Source of the DNA: Paenibacillus sp. | GTDB taxonomy: Bacteria > Bacillota > Bacilli > Paenibacillales > YIM-B00363 | DNA length: 64,000 bases | Direction: 5' to 3' | NCBI RefSeq assembly: GCF_031177825.1 | Contig: NZ_JAPSKE010000007.1 | Location: 186,001 to 250,000, forward strand | Part shown: positions 45,201-52,872 of the stretch, piece after piece | How the letters are laid out: each line of letters begins with the position of its first letter | How positions within the stretch are numbered: position 1 is the stretch's first letter | The notes under the pieces: model-generated | Databases searched by the model: none | Told to the model about the DNA's origin: nothing | What the model saw: only the letters and a program-made list of their open reading frames with translations | Translations under genes and position numbers: made by a program

Positions 45201-45386
45201 TACGAAGTCGTGGAGCGGCTGGAAGACGTGACCGGAGACGGCAAGGTCGCGATGGACGATCTGGTCGCGGTCGCGCGCCGCATCGGCGCACCCGCGGCGG
45301 AACACCGCTCGCTGGACGTGAACCGGGACGGCGTCATCGACATCGCCGATCTGGCGTTGGTCGCCGCGGCGCTGCTGGATTCGTAA
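42204..45386 (+). CDS. Secreted beta-propeller-cohesin-dockerin protein, paralogue
   Basis: A 1060-residue paralogue of the preceding gene, 16 bases downstream; the ATG at 42204 follows AAGGAGG. Signal peptide to about residue 32 (AAPAAQA). The propeller blades show the same phrases (GNVYGGTFQSGKVFKFDP, GKLYMSGYPGG, GTIPTYGKLGGAL, WRPYHPRWGEDGLLYVDL). Then a CBM-like domain (702-852, NGGFETTGGGTIPGW), a cohesin (864-1002, YAAKLSLAFDPASF) and a dockerin (1007-1060, loops DVTGDGKVAMDD and DVNRDGVIDIAD; the first loop lacks the ninth-position Asp). The two genes look like a tandem duplication. A hairpin follows. Confidence 0.88.
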   Translation: MTRNKIRFAAAFVAGALLATSLLPSAAPAAQAAGSLGGKRFGEPVSVSVPITRVSINDAVFGMEDGKETAYTTVTSENAIFNVIDVRSNTLLRAIELTGMHTTWRHAIAPDGTVYIAGTTSGNTPVLWSYSPVTKQATNHGDPAPGEKSLWAMTTDERGNVYGGTFQSGKVFKFDPVAKTFRDYGSMVAGQEYVRSMAYYEGHVYAGIGTTGAVVKLNVDTGEKTVISDPVAGILGVAPADVPFAYDMAEVDGYLLVRFAGNVNELLIYDLANETWLPHRIGRQLGGAVFGWNELESRDGKLYLIVNRQLAEIDLTTFQARSTGISFGSSLRGAEWIAFPDDPQLPGESIVTMTSDGKTVVMNPATGVRKERPSVVAGAPNPLHQLEPGPDGKLYMSGYPGGLGAVYDPVTDSKVNFSIGQAEGIVALGDYMYYGVYPGGLMYRSKIGPGAPVAQQLFTIGSDQDRPYMMTTGAGKLMIGTIPTYGKLGGALTIYDPATGEKKVYANVIHNQSITGLVYRDGLIYGGSNIYGGLGVTPTETEAKLFVWDVAAEKKVAEFTLDIPELDKPPMITGLTIGPDGMVWGNADGVVFKMDPSTYEIVDYKNIYPDVKNYGFWRPYHPRWGEDGLLYVDLADRMTVVDPETMDFVQLTPNGQEINFMAIAADASGIEQIYYTAGAHLMKIPVANDGGGPTDPVERDIPVTNGGFETTGGGTIPGWTNPYPNGLAFGVTDEKSRSGARSAKIADASREASGGLLSDPIAVKSGKTYTASVNINMTEGDPDDAALMLYFYDAAGKELGYAFSLLGSDVPNQWHNVEVTGVAPAEAAQARIMLYSSRWNVITAYYDDVTLRSPDDLGDADGAPGKLALALNDSAGTKTRPVTLDVVAEETDRLYAAKLSLAFDPASFTLESVVEGEALANGGGYLTWKQDGGKATVVATKVGDGEIGDGDVVASLTFRPTGKTGASSFALLGGESTLARDDAETTGALFALGSDVVAAYEVVERLEDVTGDGKVAMDDLVAVARRIGAPAAEHRSLDVNRDGVIDIADLALVAAALLDS

Positions 45387-45399
45387 GGGACTGGAATCG

Positions 45400-45426
45400 A
45401 GGCCGCGGAGTAACGTTCCGCGGCCT
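45400..45426 (+). terminator. Hairpin after the cohesin/dockerin operon
   Basis: GGCCGCGGA and TCCGCGGCC form a 9-bp GC stem around 7 bases. It is followed by TTACTC rather than a pure T-run, so it is a weak terminator candidate. Confidence 0.55.
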
Positions 45427-45455
45427 TACTCACTAGAAGGTTGGAGATTCGGACA

Positions 45456-46856
45456 ATGGACAACAAGGTAAGCCGGAAGACGTTCCGGCATCGGCTCGGC
45501 GAGATGGTCTCGGCGCTGCGCGAAGACATTATTACGGGCCGCCGCCCGCCCGGCGATTATTTGCCGTCGGAGCTGACGCTAGCGGAGCAGTTCTCCTTAA
45601 GCAAAAACTCCGTCCGCCAAGGACTCGAGCAGCTCGTCGGCGAGTCGCTGATCGAGAAGGTGCCGCGGGTCGGCAACCGCGTCCGCGATCCGAACGAGGC
45701 GGGGACGATCACCGTCCGGTTCGGCTATTACGCTTCGATGCTGCACGAGACGAACTTGCAGGAGATGCTGGAAGGCTTCTATAAGCTGCATCCGCATATC
45801 CGCGTACAGATGGTGCCGATCTACTATAGCGGCTTCTTGGAGACCGTTCCCGAATATTTCGAGAATGGTCTTCTTGACGCCGTGACGATCAATACCTATA
45901 ACTACCAGCATTGTCTCGACGGCGGGCGCGAGCGCATCTTCGAGCCGATGGAAGAAAACAAGGAGCTGTACCCTTTCCTCACCCGCGCTTTCCGGCGGAG
46001 CGGCGGCGAGCTTCTCGTGCAGCCGTTCGTCGCTTCTCCCGTGGTGCTCTGCTACAATAAGGAGCACTTCGAGGAGCGGGGCGTGCCGGAGCCGGACAGC
46101 AGCTGGACGTGGGACGACCTGCTGCTGCATTCGGCGGCGCTGCGCGACGGCCGGGAGCGGTACGGCTTCCACTTCCATCTGTTGTCCGGCAATCGATGGC
46201 CGATCTTCCTGCTGCAAAGCGGGACGTCGTTCCGCCGGGACCCCGGCGATCCGACCTCCGGCTTGGACGTCGGCGACAGCCGGCTGTGGGACGGGCTGGA
46301 GCTCGGCCGGCGGCTGCACTACGACCCGGGAACGCTGCCGGCGTTCCTGTCGGAGACCGACTCGGATACCGAGTCGCTGTTCCTCCAGCAGAAGGTATCG
46401 ATGATGATGACGACCTATTACAGCTTGAATTCGCTGAAGGGGGCGGGCTTCCGCTACGATTTGGCGCCGCTGCCCTCGCATCGCGCCGCGAAGACGCTGT
46501 TGCTCTCCATCGGCCTCGCCGTGAACAAAGCCTCGAAGGCGAAGGACGCGGCGATGGCGCTCGTTCGGTATTTGCTCTCGTACGACGTCCAGCTCGGCAT
46601 CCGGCGCGGCACGCTTACGATCCCGAGCCATAAGAAGGCCGCCGAGTGGCAGGGGAAGGAAGCGATGTATCGTCCGCCGCATTTCCACATGTATCGGGAT
46701 ATCGTGCCGACGTTCGCTCACATTGCGGATTTGGGCTTGCCGCTCAAGGAGCTGGAGCGGATGCGGAACGAATTGAAGTTGTATTGGTCCAACATGGAAA
46801 GCCGGGAGCAGGCGATCGAGCGGCTGCGAACCGCTTTCGGGCGCGAGCCGGGCTGA
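45456..46856 (+). CDS. GntR helix-turn-helix fused to an extracellular-type solute-binding domain
   Basis: A 466-residue cytosolic regulator with an unusual fusion. The ATG at 45456 follows TTGGAG at 9 bases. Residues 8-75 are a GntR winged helix (LPSELTLAEQFSLSKNSVRQGLEQL, VPRVGNRV). From about 90 on it resembles an ABC sugar-binding protein (LQEMLEGFYKLHPHIRVQMV, VCYNKEHFEERGVPEPDSSWTWDDL-type core, SMMMTTYYSLNSLKGAG) but has no signal peptide or lipobox. It therefore probably senses a sugar in the cytosol and controls transcription. It directly follows the cohesin/dockerin genes and is a candidate regulator of them. Confidence 0.85.
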   Translation: MDNKVSRKTFRHRLGEMVSALREDIITGRRPPGDYLPSELTLAEQFSLSKNSVRQGLEQLVGESLIEKVPRVGNRVRDPNEAGTITVRFGYYASMLHETNLQEMLEGFYKLHPHIRVQMVPIYYSGFLETVPEYFENGLLDAVTINTYNYQHCLDGGRERIFEPMEENKELYPFLTRAFRRSGGELLVQPFVASPVVLCYNKEHFEERGVPEPDSSWTWDDLLLHSAALRDGRERYGFHFHLLSGNRWPIFLLQSGTSFRRDPGDPTSGLDVGDSRLWDGLELGRRLHYDPGTLPAFLSETDSDTESLFLQQKVSMMMTTYYSLNSLKGAGFRYDLAPLPSHRAAKTLLLSIGLAVNKASKAKDAAMALVRYLLSYDVQLGIRRGTLTIPSHKKAAEWQGKEAMYRPPHFHMYRDIVPTFAHIADLGLPLKELERMRNELKLYWSNMESREQAIERLRTAFGREPG

Positions 46857-47021
46857 TCGCGGAGTGCCGAGCGAGGCGCGGATCCGCGCTTGCAGCAGCC
46901 GCCCGCCGTCGAGCCGGTCGTAAGACCAAAGGCCGAGGGCGGGCTCCGTCCTTTTTCCGACGCGCAGGGAACGGTTTTCCCCCATACTGAAGGCAACGAA
47001 GACAGAAGGGGAGAACGCTCT
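46857..47021. other. Intergenic region before the GAF kinase, nothing recognised
   Basis: GC-rich sequence after the GntR fusion. Open frames here lack ribosome binding sites. Together with the tentative small gene at 47022 it forms a 365-base gap in which I see no clear promoter, RNA or repeat. Confidence 0.4.
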
Positions 47022-47177
47022 ATGGTTGAGGCTTACGTCGCGGAAGTTCGGGTTCGGCAGAAGGAGGAGCGGCTGCGCGCGATTTCGGCGCTTGCATGGC
47101 GGTGGTTCGGCGCGCGGGGAACGTTTTGCGCGAGGTGCTTGGAGCAAGAACGTCGAGGCGAGGCGCGCATAGAGTAG
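47022..47177 (+). CDS. Small hypothetical protein, tentative
   Basis: A 51-residue reading frame with an AAGGGGAG site eight bases before its ATG. The peptide is basic and helical (QKEERLRAISALAWRWFGAR) with two Cys in FCARCLEQERR. It ends 45 bases before the GAF kinase and may be a leader gene for it. It matches no family I know, and high GC makes chance frames common here. Confidence 0.38.
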   Translation: MVEAYVAEVRVRQKEERLRAISALAWRWFGARGTFCARCLEQERRGEARIE

Positions 47178-47221
47178 CATCGTTCCACGTATGAGGAACA
47201 TAGGAGAGGTTGAAACGAGGG

Positions 47222-48871
47222 ATGGAAATGCGGGACGACGCGCGCGTGCGCGAGGCGGAGCTGCTGCGGGACATCGCGGAGACGATCAACGGCACGTACG
47301 ATATGACGCAGATGTTGGACGCCGTGCTGGATAAGGTGCTTGAACTGACGGGCTTGACGACGGGATGGGTGTTCCTCGTCGAACCTCGGAAGACGGGCGA
47401 GCTGCGCTGCGCGGCCGACGTCGGGTTGCCCCCGGCGCTCGCGCGGGACGGCAAGCAGCCGATGCGGGGCGGCACATGCTGGTGCGTCGATCGGTTCCGC
47501 GACGGACGATTGCGCCGGGCCGCGAATATTTTGAACTGCAAGCGCATCGAGGACGCGATCCTGCACAAGCGCGGCGACACCGGCGGGCTGACGCATCATG
47601 CGTCGATACCGCTCCGGTCGGGCGACGACTTGTTCGGCATTCTGAACGTCGGCGCGTCGGGCAAGACGGCGTTCAGCGACGAGGAGCTGAGCCTGCTGCA
47701 ATCCGTCGCGCTGCAGATCGGCACGGCGTCGCACCGCATCCGGCTGTACGGGGAGGAACGCAAGCGCGCCGCGATGTTCGAGCGGCTCGGCGCGGTCGCG
47801 AGCGAGCTGCGCGCGGTCGTCGAGCCGAAGCCGGAACGGATCGCGGCCAGCATCGTGCGCGTCTCGGGCGAGACGTTCGGCTGGTCGAACGTCTCGCTCT
47901 GGATGCGGGAGTCGCAGGGGCTCTTCCTGCATGCCTCGTACGATTCGGGAGAGGTGCGCGTCCCTTCGTGCGGGTCGCCCGGCCATTCGTGCGCGCTGCT
48001 CGACGAAGTGCTCGAGACGCTGGAGACGAAACGGCTCGCGGCGCCGGTCGATCCGGGGCTGCTGCCGTCCGGCGCGCCGATTCGCGCGGGCGCCGCCGTG
48101 CCGCTCCTGCTGCAGGGGCGGCCGATCGGCGTGCTCGTCGCGGGCAGCTCGACCGAAACGGCGTTCGACGGCGTCGACGCGGAGGTGCTCTCCGCGCTGT
48201 CGGCGCATGCGGCGCTCACCTACGAGAACGCGCGGCTGCAGGAGCAGGGCAAGACGCTCGCCCGTTGGGAGGAGCGCAACCGGATCGCCCGGGACCTGCA
48301 CGATTCCGTGTCGCAGATGCTGTTTTCGCTGCAGCTGCACGCCAAAGGGCTCGAAGCCGCGTTGGCGGAATCGCCCGCGGGCGTGCGGCGGGCGGCGACG
48401 GAGATCGGCCGTCTATCGCGCGAGGCGCTGGCCGAGATGCGCGGCATGATTCGGCAGCTGCGGCCGGCCGGCCTCGAGGAAGGGCTGCTGACGGGGCTGA
48501 CCCGATACGGAGCCTCGATCGGCGTGACGGTCGCCTGCGACGCGGGCGCGCTGCGGCAGCTGCCGGAACGCGTCGAGCTGGCGCTGTGGCGCATCGGGCA
48601 GGAGGCGCTCAACAACGTGGTCAAGCATGCCGGCGTCGACCGGGCGTCGATCGCGCTCGCGTTCGAGTCGGGCGCCGTCGTCATGACGGTGTCGGATCGC
48701 GGGAACGGGTTCAGGAACGACGACGCGGACGGCTACGGCTTCGGCATGACGACGATGCGGGAGCGGGCGGAGTCGGCCGGCGGCGCGGCGTCGGTCGACA
48801 GCCGACCGGGGTACGGCACGGACGTGCGCGTCCGACTGCCGCTGCCGGCGGCGGAACGAGGAGGAGAGTAG
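47222..48871 (+). CDS. GAF-GAF sensor histidine kinase (NarL-type, HisKA_3)
   Basis: A 549-residue soluble kinase. Two in-frame starts lie upstream or downstream (TTG 47210, ATG 47228); I give ATG 47222 because AGGAGAGG and GAGGG lie just before it. N-terminal GAF (about 18-165, with a Cys/Trp segment GGTCWCVDRF) and second GAF (190-340), a coiled-coil, then HisKA_3 with the phosphorylated His in ARDLHDSVSQ (H360) and a HATPase (DRGNGF, GFGMTTMRERAE). The paired response regulator follows 2 bases after the stop. The ligand is unknown; CxC-type heme or iron-sulfur binding by the first GAF is possible but unproven. Confidence 0.88.
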   Translation: MEMRDDARVREAELLRDIAETINGTYDMTQMLDAVLDKVLELTGLTTGWVFLVEPRKTGELRCAADVGLPPALARDGKQPMRGGTCWCVDRFRDGRLRRAANILNCKRIEDAILHKRGDTGGLTHHASIPLRSGDDLFGILNVGASGKTAFSDEELSLLQSVALQIGTASHRIRLYGEERKRAAMFERLGAVASELRAVVEPKPERIAASIVRVSGETFGWSNVSLWMRESQGLFLHASYDSGEVRVPSCGSPGHSCALLDEVLETLETKRLAAPVDPGLLPSGAPIRAGAAVPLLLQGRPIGVLVAGSSTETAFDGVDAEVLSALSAHAALTYENARLQEQGKTLARWEERNRIARDLHDSVSQMLFSLQLHAKGLEAALAESPAGVRRAATEIGRLSREALAEMRGMIRQLRPAGLEEGLLTGLTRYGASIGVTVACDAGALRQLPERVELALWRIGQEALNNVVKHAGVDRASIALAFESGAVVMTVSDRGNGFRNDDADGYGFGMTTMRERAESAGGAASVDSRPGYGTDVRVRLPLPAAERGGE

Positions 48872-48873
48872 TC

Positions 48874-49590
48874 ATGAGCGGAACGAACGGTACGGCAAAG
48901 GAAGCGGCCGCGGCATCGAAACCCGCCATCCGCGTGCTCCTCGTCGACGATCATGCGATCGTGCGGCAGGGGCTTGTTTTCTATCTGGGCATGCAGGGCG
49001 ACCTTGACATCGTCGGCGAAGCGGCGAACGGCGTCGAAGCGGTAAGCCGCGCGGCCGAGCTAAAACCGGACGTCATCTTAATGGACCTGTTCATGCCGGA
49101 GAAAAACGGGATCGAGGCGACGCGGGACATCCGGGCGCTGGACGCGAAGGCGAAAATTATCGTGTTGACGTCGTTTTCCGAGCAAGATCATGTGTTGTCG
49201 GCCATCAAGGCCGGCGCGAACGGGTATTTGTTGAAGGATACGGACCCCGCCGACATCGCGAACGCGATACGAGGCGCGCATGCCGGCCGGCCGCAGCTGC
49301 ACCCGGCCGCCGCCGCGCAGCTCATGTCGCACGTCGCCGCCGCGCCGGACCAGTCCGCCGCGCCTGCCGCCCCGACCGCTCCGGCGTCCCCGGACGCGCT
49401 CACGCCGCGGGAGGCGGAAATTTTGTCCTTCCTTGCCCGAGGCTATAGCAATAAAGAAATTGCGGCCGCTTGCGGCATCGCGGAAAAGACCGTAAAGACG
49501 CACGTCAGCAGTCTGTTGAGCAAGCTCGGCGTCGCCGATCGGACGCAAGCGGCGCTGTACGCCGTAAAGCACGGTCTCATAGAGTCCTAA
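48874..49590 (+). CDS. NarL/LuxR-family response regulator
   Basis: The 238-residue partner of the GAF kinase, with GAGGAGAG before its ATG. It has a receiver (residues 20-140: DD acid pocket in LLVDDHAIV, phosphoacceptor D71 in VILMDLFMPEKNG, K in LLKDTD), a Pro/Ala-rich linker (about 148-173), and a LuxR-type helix-turn-helix (175-238: LTPREAEILSFLARGYSNKE, then KTVKTHVSSLLSKLGV). Targets are not evident. The next genes are redox-related but there is a 113-base gap. Confidence 0.93.
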   Translation: MSGTNGTAKEAAAASKPAIRVLLVDDHAIVRQGLVFYLGMQGDLDIVGEAANGVEAVSRAAELKPDVILMDLFMPEKNGIEATRDIRALDAKAKIIVLTSFSEQDHVLSAIKAGANGYLLKDTDPADIANAIRGAHAGRPQLHPAAAAQLMSHVAAAPDQSAAPAAPTAPASPDALTPREAEILSFLARGYSNKEIAAACGIAEKTVKTHVSSLLSKLGVADRTQAALYAVKHGLIES

Positions 49591-49703
49591 GACCAATGGA
49601 TGACCGCCGGCTACGCCTTCCAGCCGATGTGGCTCGCTTCGATCTCTCGTATAGTGAGGATAAGGAAATTCAATCCAACCCATTGACGAAGGAATGAGCG
49701 AAC

Positions 49704-50255
49704 ATGACGAACATGAACATGGTATTGTTGGCAGGCAGCAACCGGAAGGACGCTTCGAGCACGAAGCTGCTCCGATATATGAAAGAACGGTTAAAGGCGC
49801 GAGGCGTCGAGGCGACGCTGTTCGACGTGTACGAGTCGCCGCTGCCGATCTTCTCGCCGGACGACGCCGAAGCGCACCCGAACGCGAGGCGGCTGGTCGC
49901 CGCCGTGCAGGGCGCCGACGGCCTCGTGCTCGGGACGCCCGAATATCACGGCTCGATCTCGGGGGCGCTCAAGAATGCGCTCGATTATCTCGGCTCGGGC
50001 GAGGTAGGAGGCAAGCCCGTGTTGTCCGTCAGCTCGTCGGGCGGCGCCGTCGGCGTCAGCTCGCTGACGCACCTGCAGGGCATCGTGCGCGGCTTGCACG
50101 GCATCAACAGTCCGGAGTGGGTGTCGATCGGCGGCCGGCAATGGTTCAACGCCGACGGTTCGCCGGCCGACGAAGGCATGCGGACGCGGGTCGAACGGGC
50201 GCTCGACCAGCTCGTCGCGATGACGGAGGCGCTGAGAGGGGTGACGGCGCGATGA
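49704..50255 (+). CDS. NADPH-dependent FMN reductase family protein
   Basis: A 183-residue flavodoxin-fold enzyme. LLAGSNRKDASSTKLL (phosphate loop) and GTPEYHGSISGALKNALDYL (FMN and dimer loop) are characteristic of the ArsH/AzoR-like NADPH:FMN reductases, which reduce flavins, quinones or azo compounds. The gene overlaps the next (VOC) gene by four bases, suggesting a coupled small-molecule detoxification pair. Confidence 0.9.
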   Translation: MTNMNMVLLAGSNRKDASSTKLLRYMKERLKARGVEATLFDVYESPLPIFSPDDAEAHPNARRLVAAVQGADGLVLGTPEYHGSISGALKNALDYLGSGEVGGKPVLSVSSSGGAVGVSSLTHLQGIVRGLHGINSPEWVSIGGRQWFNADGSPADEGMRTRVERALDQLVAMTEALRGVTAR

Positions 50256-50719
50256 TCAAGGGCTTATACGAGACGCACCTGCCGGTGACGGACCTGCAGC
50301 GTTCGATCACGTTTTACGAATCGCTCGGCCTCGAGCTTGCCGTTCGGTACGACGACGCCGCGTTCCTCTGGATCGAGAAGCGGGCAAGCTGGCTCGGCCT
50401 CTGGGCGAAGGACGATTTCCGCACGAACCGGGAGCCGTCCACCGCGCCGTCGAACGGCCGGCACATCGCCTTCCGCGTCGACTTCGACGACTTGCGCGCC
50501 GCCGTCGGCTGGCTCGCCGAGCGGGGCATCGCCGTCGACGCCTTCGGCGGGGTCGACGTCCGCGAGCCGCTCATGCGGCCGCATCAACAGAACGCGTCGG
50601 TGTATTTCTTCGATCCCGACGGCAATCACCTCGAGCTCATGTGCAGCTTGCCCGAGGGAGCGCCGACGGAACCCGCGCGGCTGCTCCCGCTAAGCGAAGG
50701 CTGGCCGGAGCTTACGTAA
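50252..50719 (+). CDS. VOC family (glyoxalase/dioxygenase fold) protein
   Basis: A 155-residue protein of the vicinal oxygen chelate fold, starting inside the stop of the FMN reductase (ATGA). It shows the two beta-alpha-beta modules: THLPVTDLQRSITFYESLGLE at the N-terminus, and QQNASVYFFDPDGNHLELMC at the end. Metal-binding candidates are His 9 in THLPV and the C-terminal E in LELM, so an enzyme rather than an antibiotic-binding role is possible. Substrate unknown. The 3' end overlaps the convergent TspO-like gene by 8 bases. Confidence 0.88.
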   Translation: MIKGLYETHLPVTDLQRSITFYESLGLELAVRYDDAAFLWIEKRASWLGLWAKDDFRTNREPSTAPSNGRHIAFRVDFDDLRAAVGWLAERGIAVDAFGGVDVREPLMRPHQQNASVYFFDPDGNHLELMCSLPEGAPTEPARLLPLSEGWPELT

Positions 50720-51527
50720 TATAGAAGTCGCCCGGTCTGGGACCGGGCGACTTCGCGCGCTGCCGCCGCCGCCGCCGCGCCGGCACGATCCGCAGCGCAA
50801 GCAAGAGCAGCAGCCCCGCCAGCAGCCAAGCGATCCAGGCGATCAGCGGCGCCGCTCCTTGCTGCTCGATGCCGACCGCGGCGAACGCCCAGACGACCGT
50901 CAGGACGAAGGCGGTGTCGCGGTATCGGCGGAACGCGGCGTACGCGGCTCCCGCGCCGATCAGGAGCAGCAGCACCGTCCAATACGCTTCTAGCCCCCAG
51001 CCGTTCCCGCCGGACGCCTTGAGCCCGACCAATCCGTTGACGCCGGAAGCGACCGCGATCCAAGCCGTATACAGGCTGAAGGGAAGCTGCACGAACAGCT
51101 TCGACGTCAGCCCCGCGTCGTCCCGCGGCGAACCGTCCACGCGTCGCGTGGCGAGGTAGATCGGGAGCAGCGATATCAGCATACCGAGGATGAGGAAGAC
51201 GCTCGAACGAATGTACAAGAAGTGCCAACACAGCAGCCAAGCGATGTTGAACGCGCAGCTGACGACGAACCAAGGCCCGATGCGCCGAAACACGGACAGC
51301 TCCCGCCAGCCTGGCCGCCATTGCAGCAGCACGAAGACGCCGAGCAGCGCGTAGATCGCGCCCCAAATTGTAAACGCATACGAAGCAGGCGTCGCCAAAA
51401 CCGGAAACATCGCCGACACCTCGCCGGTCGTCCTTCCCCCGAACGGTATGGCGTTCGCCAGCCCGTTCGCCAGAAGCACCGCCCCATACGCCGCCGTATT
51501 CCACCCTCGCCACAAGTTCGCTCGCAC
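50712..51527 (-). CDS. TspO/tryptophan-rich sensory protein-like membrane protein
   Basis: A 271-residue membrane protein with a GTG start after GAGGAGG. About eight hydrophobic spans. The motif-like segments FTIWGAIYALLGVFV, FNIAWLLCWHFLYIR and LPFSLYTAWIAVA fit the Trp-rich sensory/TspO-MBR-like family of Firmicutes, whose members may sense or carry porphyrin-like molecules. The C-terminus is basic (RRRRRQRAKSPGP); its last codons lie in a hairpin that also ends the convergent VOC gene. Confidence 0.83.
   Translation of the reverse strand: MRANLWRGWNTAAYGAVLLANGLANAIPFGGRTTGEVSAMFPVLATPASYAFTIWGAIYALLGVFVLLQWRPGWRELSVFRRIGPWFVVSCAFNIAWLLCWHFLYIRSSVFLILGMLISLLPIYLATRRVDGSPRDDAGLTSKLFVQLPFSLYTAWIAVASGVNGLVGLKASGGNGWGLEAYWTVLLLLIGAGAAYAAFRRYRDTAFVLTVVWAFAAVGIEQQGAAPLIAWIAWLLAGLLLLLALRIVPARRRRRQRAKSPGPRPGDFYIT
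50724..50754. terminator. Hairpin between convergent VOC and TspO-like genes
   Basis: GAAGTCGCCCGGT (50724-50736) and ACCGGGCGACTTC (50742-50754) form a perfect 13-bp stem with a five-base loop. It ends the rightward genes although no long T-run follows. It is encoded within the last codons of the leftward gene. Confidence 0.7.
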
Positions 51528-51625
51528 GCGAGACCGCCTCCTCGATTGTCCTCTTTCCGCTAGTATATGCGTCCCGTTCGTACAGTTACCTTACCGAGCG
51601 ATTACAGTTTCGGACTTGCGGTTCC

Positions 51626-51642
51626 TTGCTAACATGTAGCAA
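51626..51642. promoter_or_regulatory. Palindrome in divergent promoter region
   Basis: TTGCTA (51626-51631) and TAGCAA (51637-51642) are a perfect inverted pair five bases apart. They lie in the 234-base AT-richer region between the leftward TspO-like gene and the rightward oxidoreductase. Possible operator; protein unknown. Confidence 0.42.
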
Positions 51643-51761
51643 GATTGTACAAGTCATTGCCATCCTAGTCATGGAACGGCGCGTCTCGCTCTGGTACAGT
51701 GAGAACGAAACGACGCAATACGAAATCGACATTCGAAAAAACGGAGCGTGAACAATCGACC

Positions 51762-52778
51762 ATGACAACGCAGCTTCGAGGAGCGGTCATCGGATACGGC
51801 GGCGCATTCAACATGGGCAAGCAGCATGCGATGCAAATGATGGAGAACGGGATCGCGTTCGCGGCGGCGTGCGATCTGGACGCGGGCCGGGCCGCGCAGG
51901 CGAAGGCGGACTTCCCGGACATCGATGCGTATACGAATCCCGACGATCTGCTGGCGCGGGACGACATCGACCTGATTACGGTCATTACGCCGCACAATAC
52001 GCATGCGGAGCTCGGCATGCGCATTCTAGAAGCCGGGAAGCATTGCATCCTGGAGAAGCCGATGTGTATCGCGGCGGCGGACGGTTACGCGATGACGATG
52101 CTCGCCCGCGAGAAGGGCAAGATGCTGTCGGTGTACCATAACCGTCGCTGGGACGGCTGGTACTTGACGCTGAAGGACCTGATCGAGAAGGGCATCATCG
52201 GCGACGTCTTCCACATCGAGCTGGCGTTCGGCGGGTACGGCAAGCCGAACGACTGGTGGCGTTCCGTGAAGGCGATCTCCGGCGGGGCGTTGTACGATTG
52301 GGGCGCGCATCTGATCGACTATGCGCTCGGCGTCGTGCCGGGCGGCATCCGTTCGGTGCGCGGCGTCGTGCAGAACCTCGTATGGCACGAGTACACGAAC
52401 GAGGACCACGTGGACAGCACGATCCATATGGAGAACGGCGCTACGATCAACGTCCAAATCTCCAGCATCGCGCATGCGGGCAAGCCGCATGTCCGGCTGC
52501 TCGGGACGAAGGGCGGGATCGTGGACGGGAACATTTTCGACGGGGAGCTGACGCTCTATACCGATCTCTCCGGCGTGAAGGTGGAGACGAAGGTACCGAC
52601 GACGAAGAGCCGAGGCGAAGCGTATTACGCGAACGTTGCGGATCATCTGTATCGCGGAGCGAAGCTGATCGTGACGCCGGAGCAGTCGCTGCGCAACATC
52701 GCCGTCATCGAGACGACGGAGAAGTCGGCGGCCGAAGGCCGGGAGCTGCCGGTGCCGTACGAAGAGCTGCATCGATAA
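51762..52778 (+). CDS. Gfo/Idh/MocA family oxidoreductase
   Basis: A 338-residue NAD(P)-dependent dehydrogenase of the inositol/sugar type. The N-terminal Rossmann fold starts AVIGYGGAFNMGKQHA, and ITPHNTHAELGMRIL and the catalytic ILEKPM segment follow. The C-terminal domain has GGALYDWGAHLIDYALG. The ATG at 51762 begins the Rossmann domain; a GTG at 51699 is an alternative with a non-homologous basic extension. The best ribosome binding site (GGAGCG) is rather far, so the start is uncertain. It is monocistronic with a terminator. Substrate, probably a sugar or cyclitol, unknown. Confidence 0.9.
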   Translation: MTTQLRGAVIGYGGAFNMGKQHAMQMMENGIAFAAACDLDAGRAAQAKADFPDIDAYTNPDDLLARDDIDLITVITPHNTHAELGMRILEAGKHCILEKPMCIAAADGYAMTMLAREKGKMLSVYHNRRWDGWYLTLKDLIEKGIIGDVFHIELAFGGYGKPNDWWRSVKAISGGALYDWGAHLIDYALGVVPGGIRSVRGVVQNLVWHEYTNEDHVDSTIHMENGATINVQISSIAHAGKPHVRLLGTKGGIVDGNIFDGELTLYTDLSGVKVETKVPTTKSRGEAYYANVADHLYRGAKLIVTPEQSLRNIAVIETTEKSAAEGRELPVPYEELHR

Positions 52779-52786
52779 CTTTCGGG

Positions 52787-52817
52787 AGAGTCGCCGGGGC
52801 CGGCGGCTCTTTCTTTT
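52787..52817 (+). terminator. Intrinsic terminator after the Gfo/Idh/MocA gene
   Basis: AGAGTCGCCG and CGGCGGCTCT form a GC-rich stem (one wobble) with a four-base loop, followed by TTCTTTT, nine bases past the stop. Confidence 0.82.
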
Positions 52818-52872
52818 GGCGATTTTTTCCGATACGATGGGGGTACACGGAATTGCGGGAGGACGACCCACC

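Noticed and set aside
42123..45305. A 1060-codon open frame antisense to the second propeller gene (and a 613-codon one opposite the first)
   Set aside because: Arg/Val/Asp-rich low-complexity translation with no start signals. It results from strong GC third-position bias of the real plus-strand genes, whose domains are recognisable.
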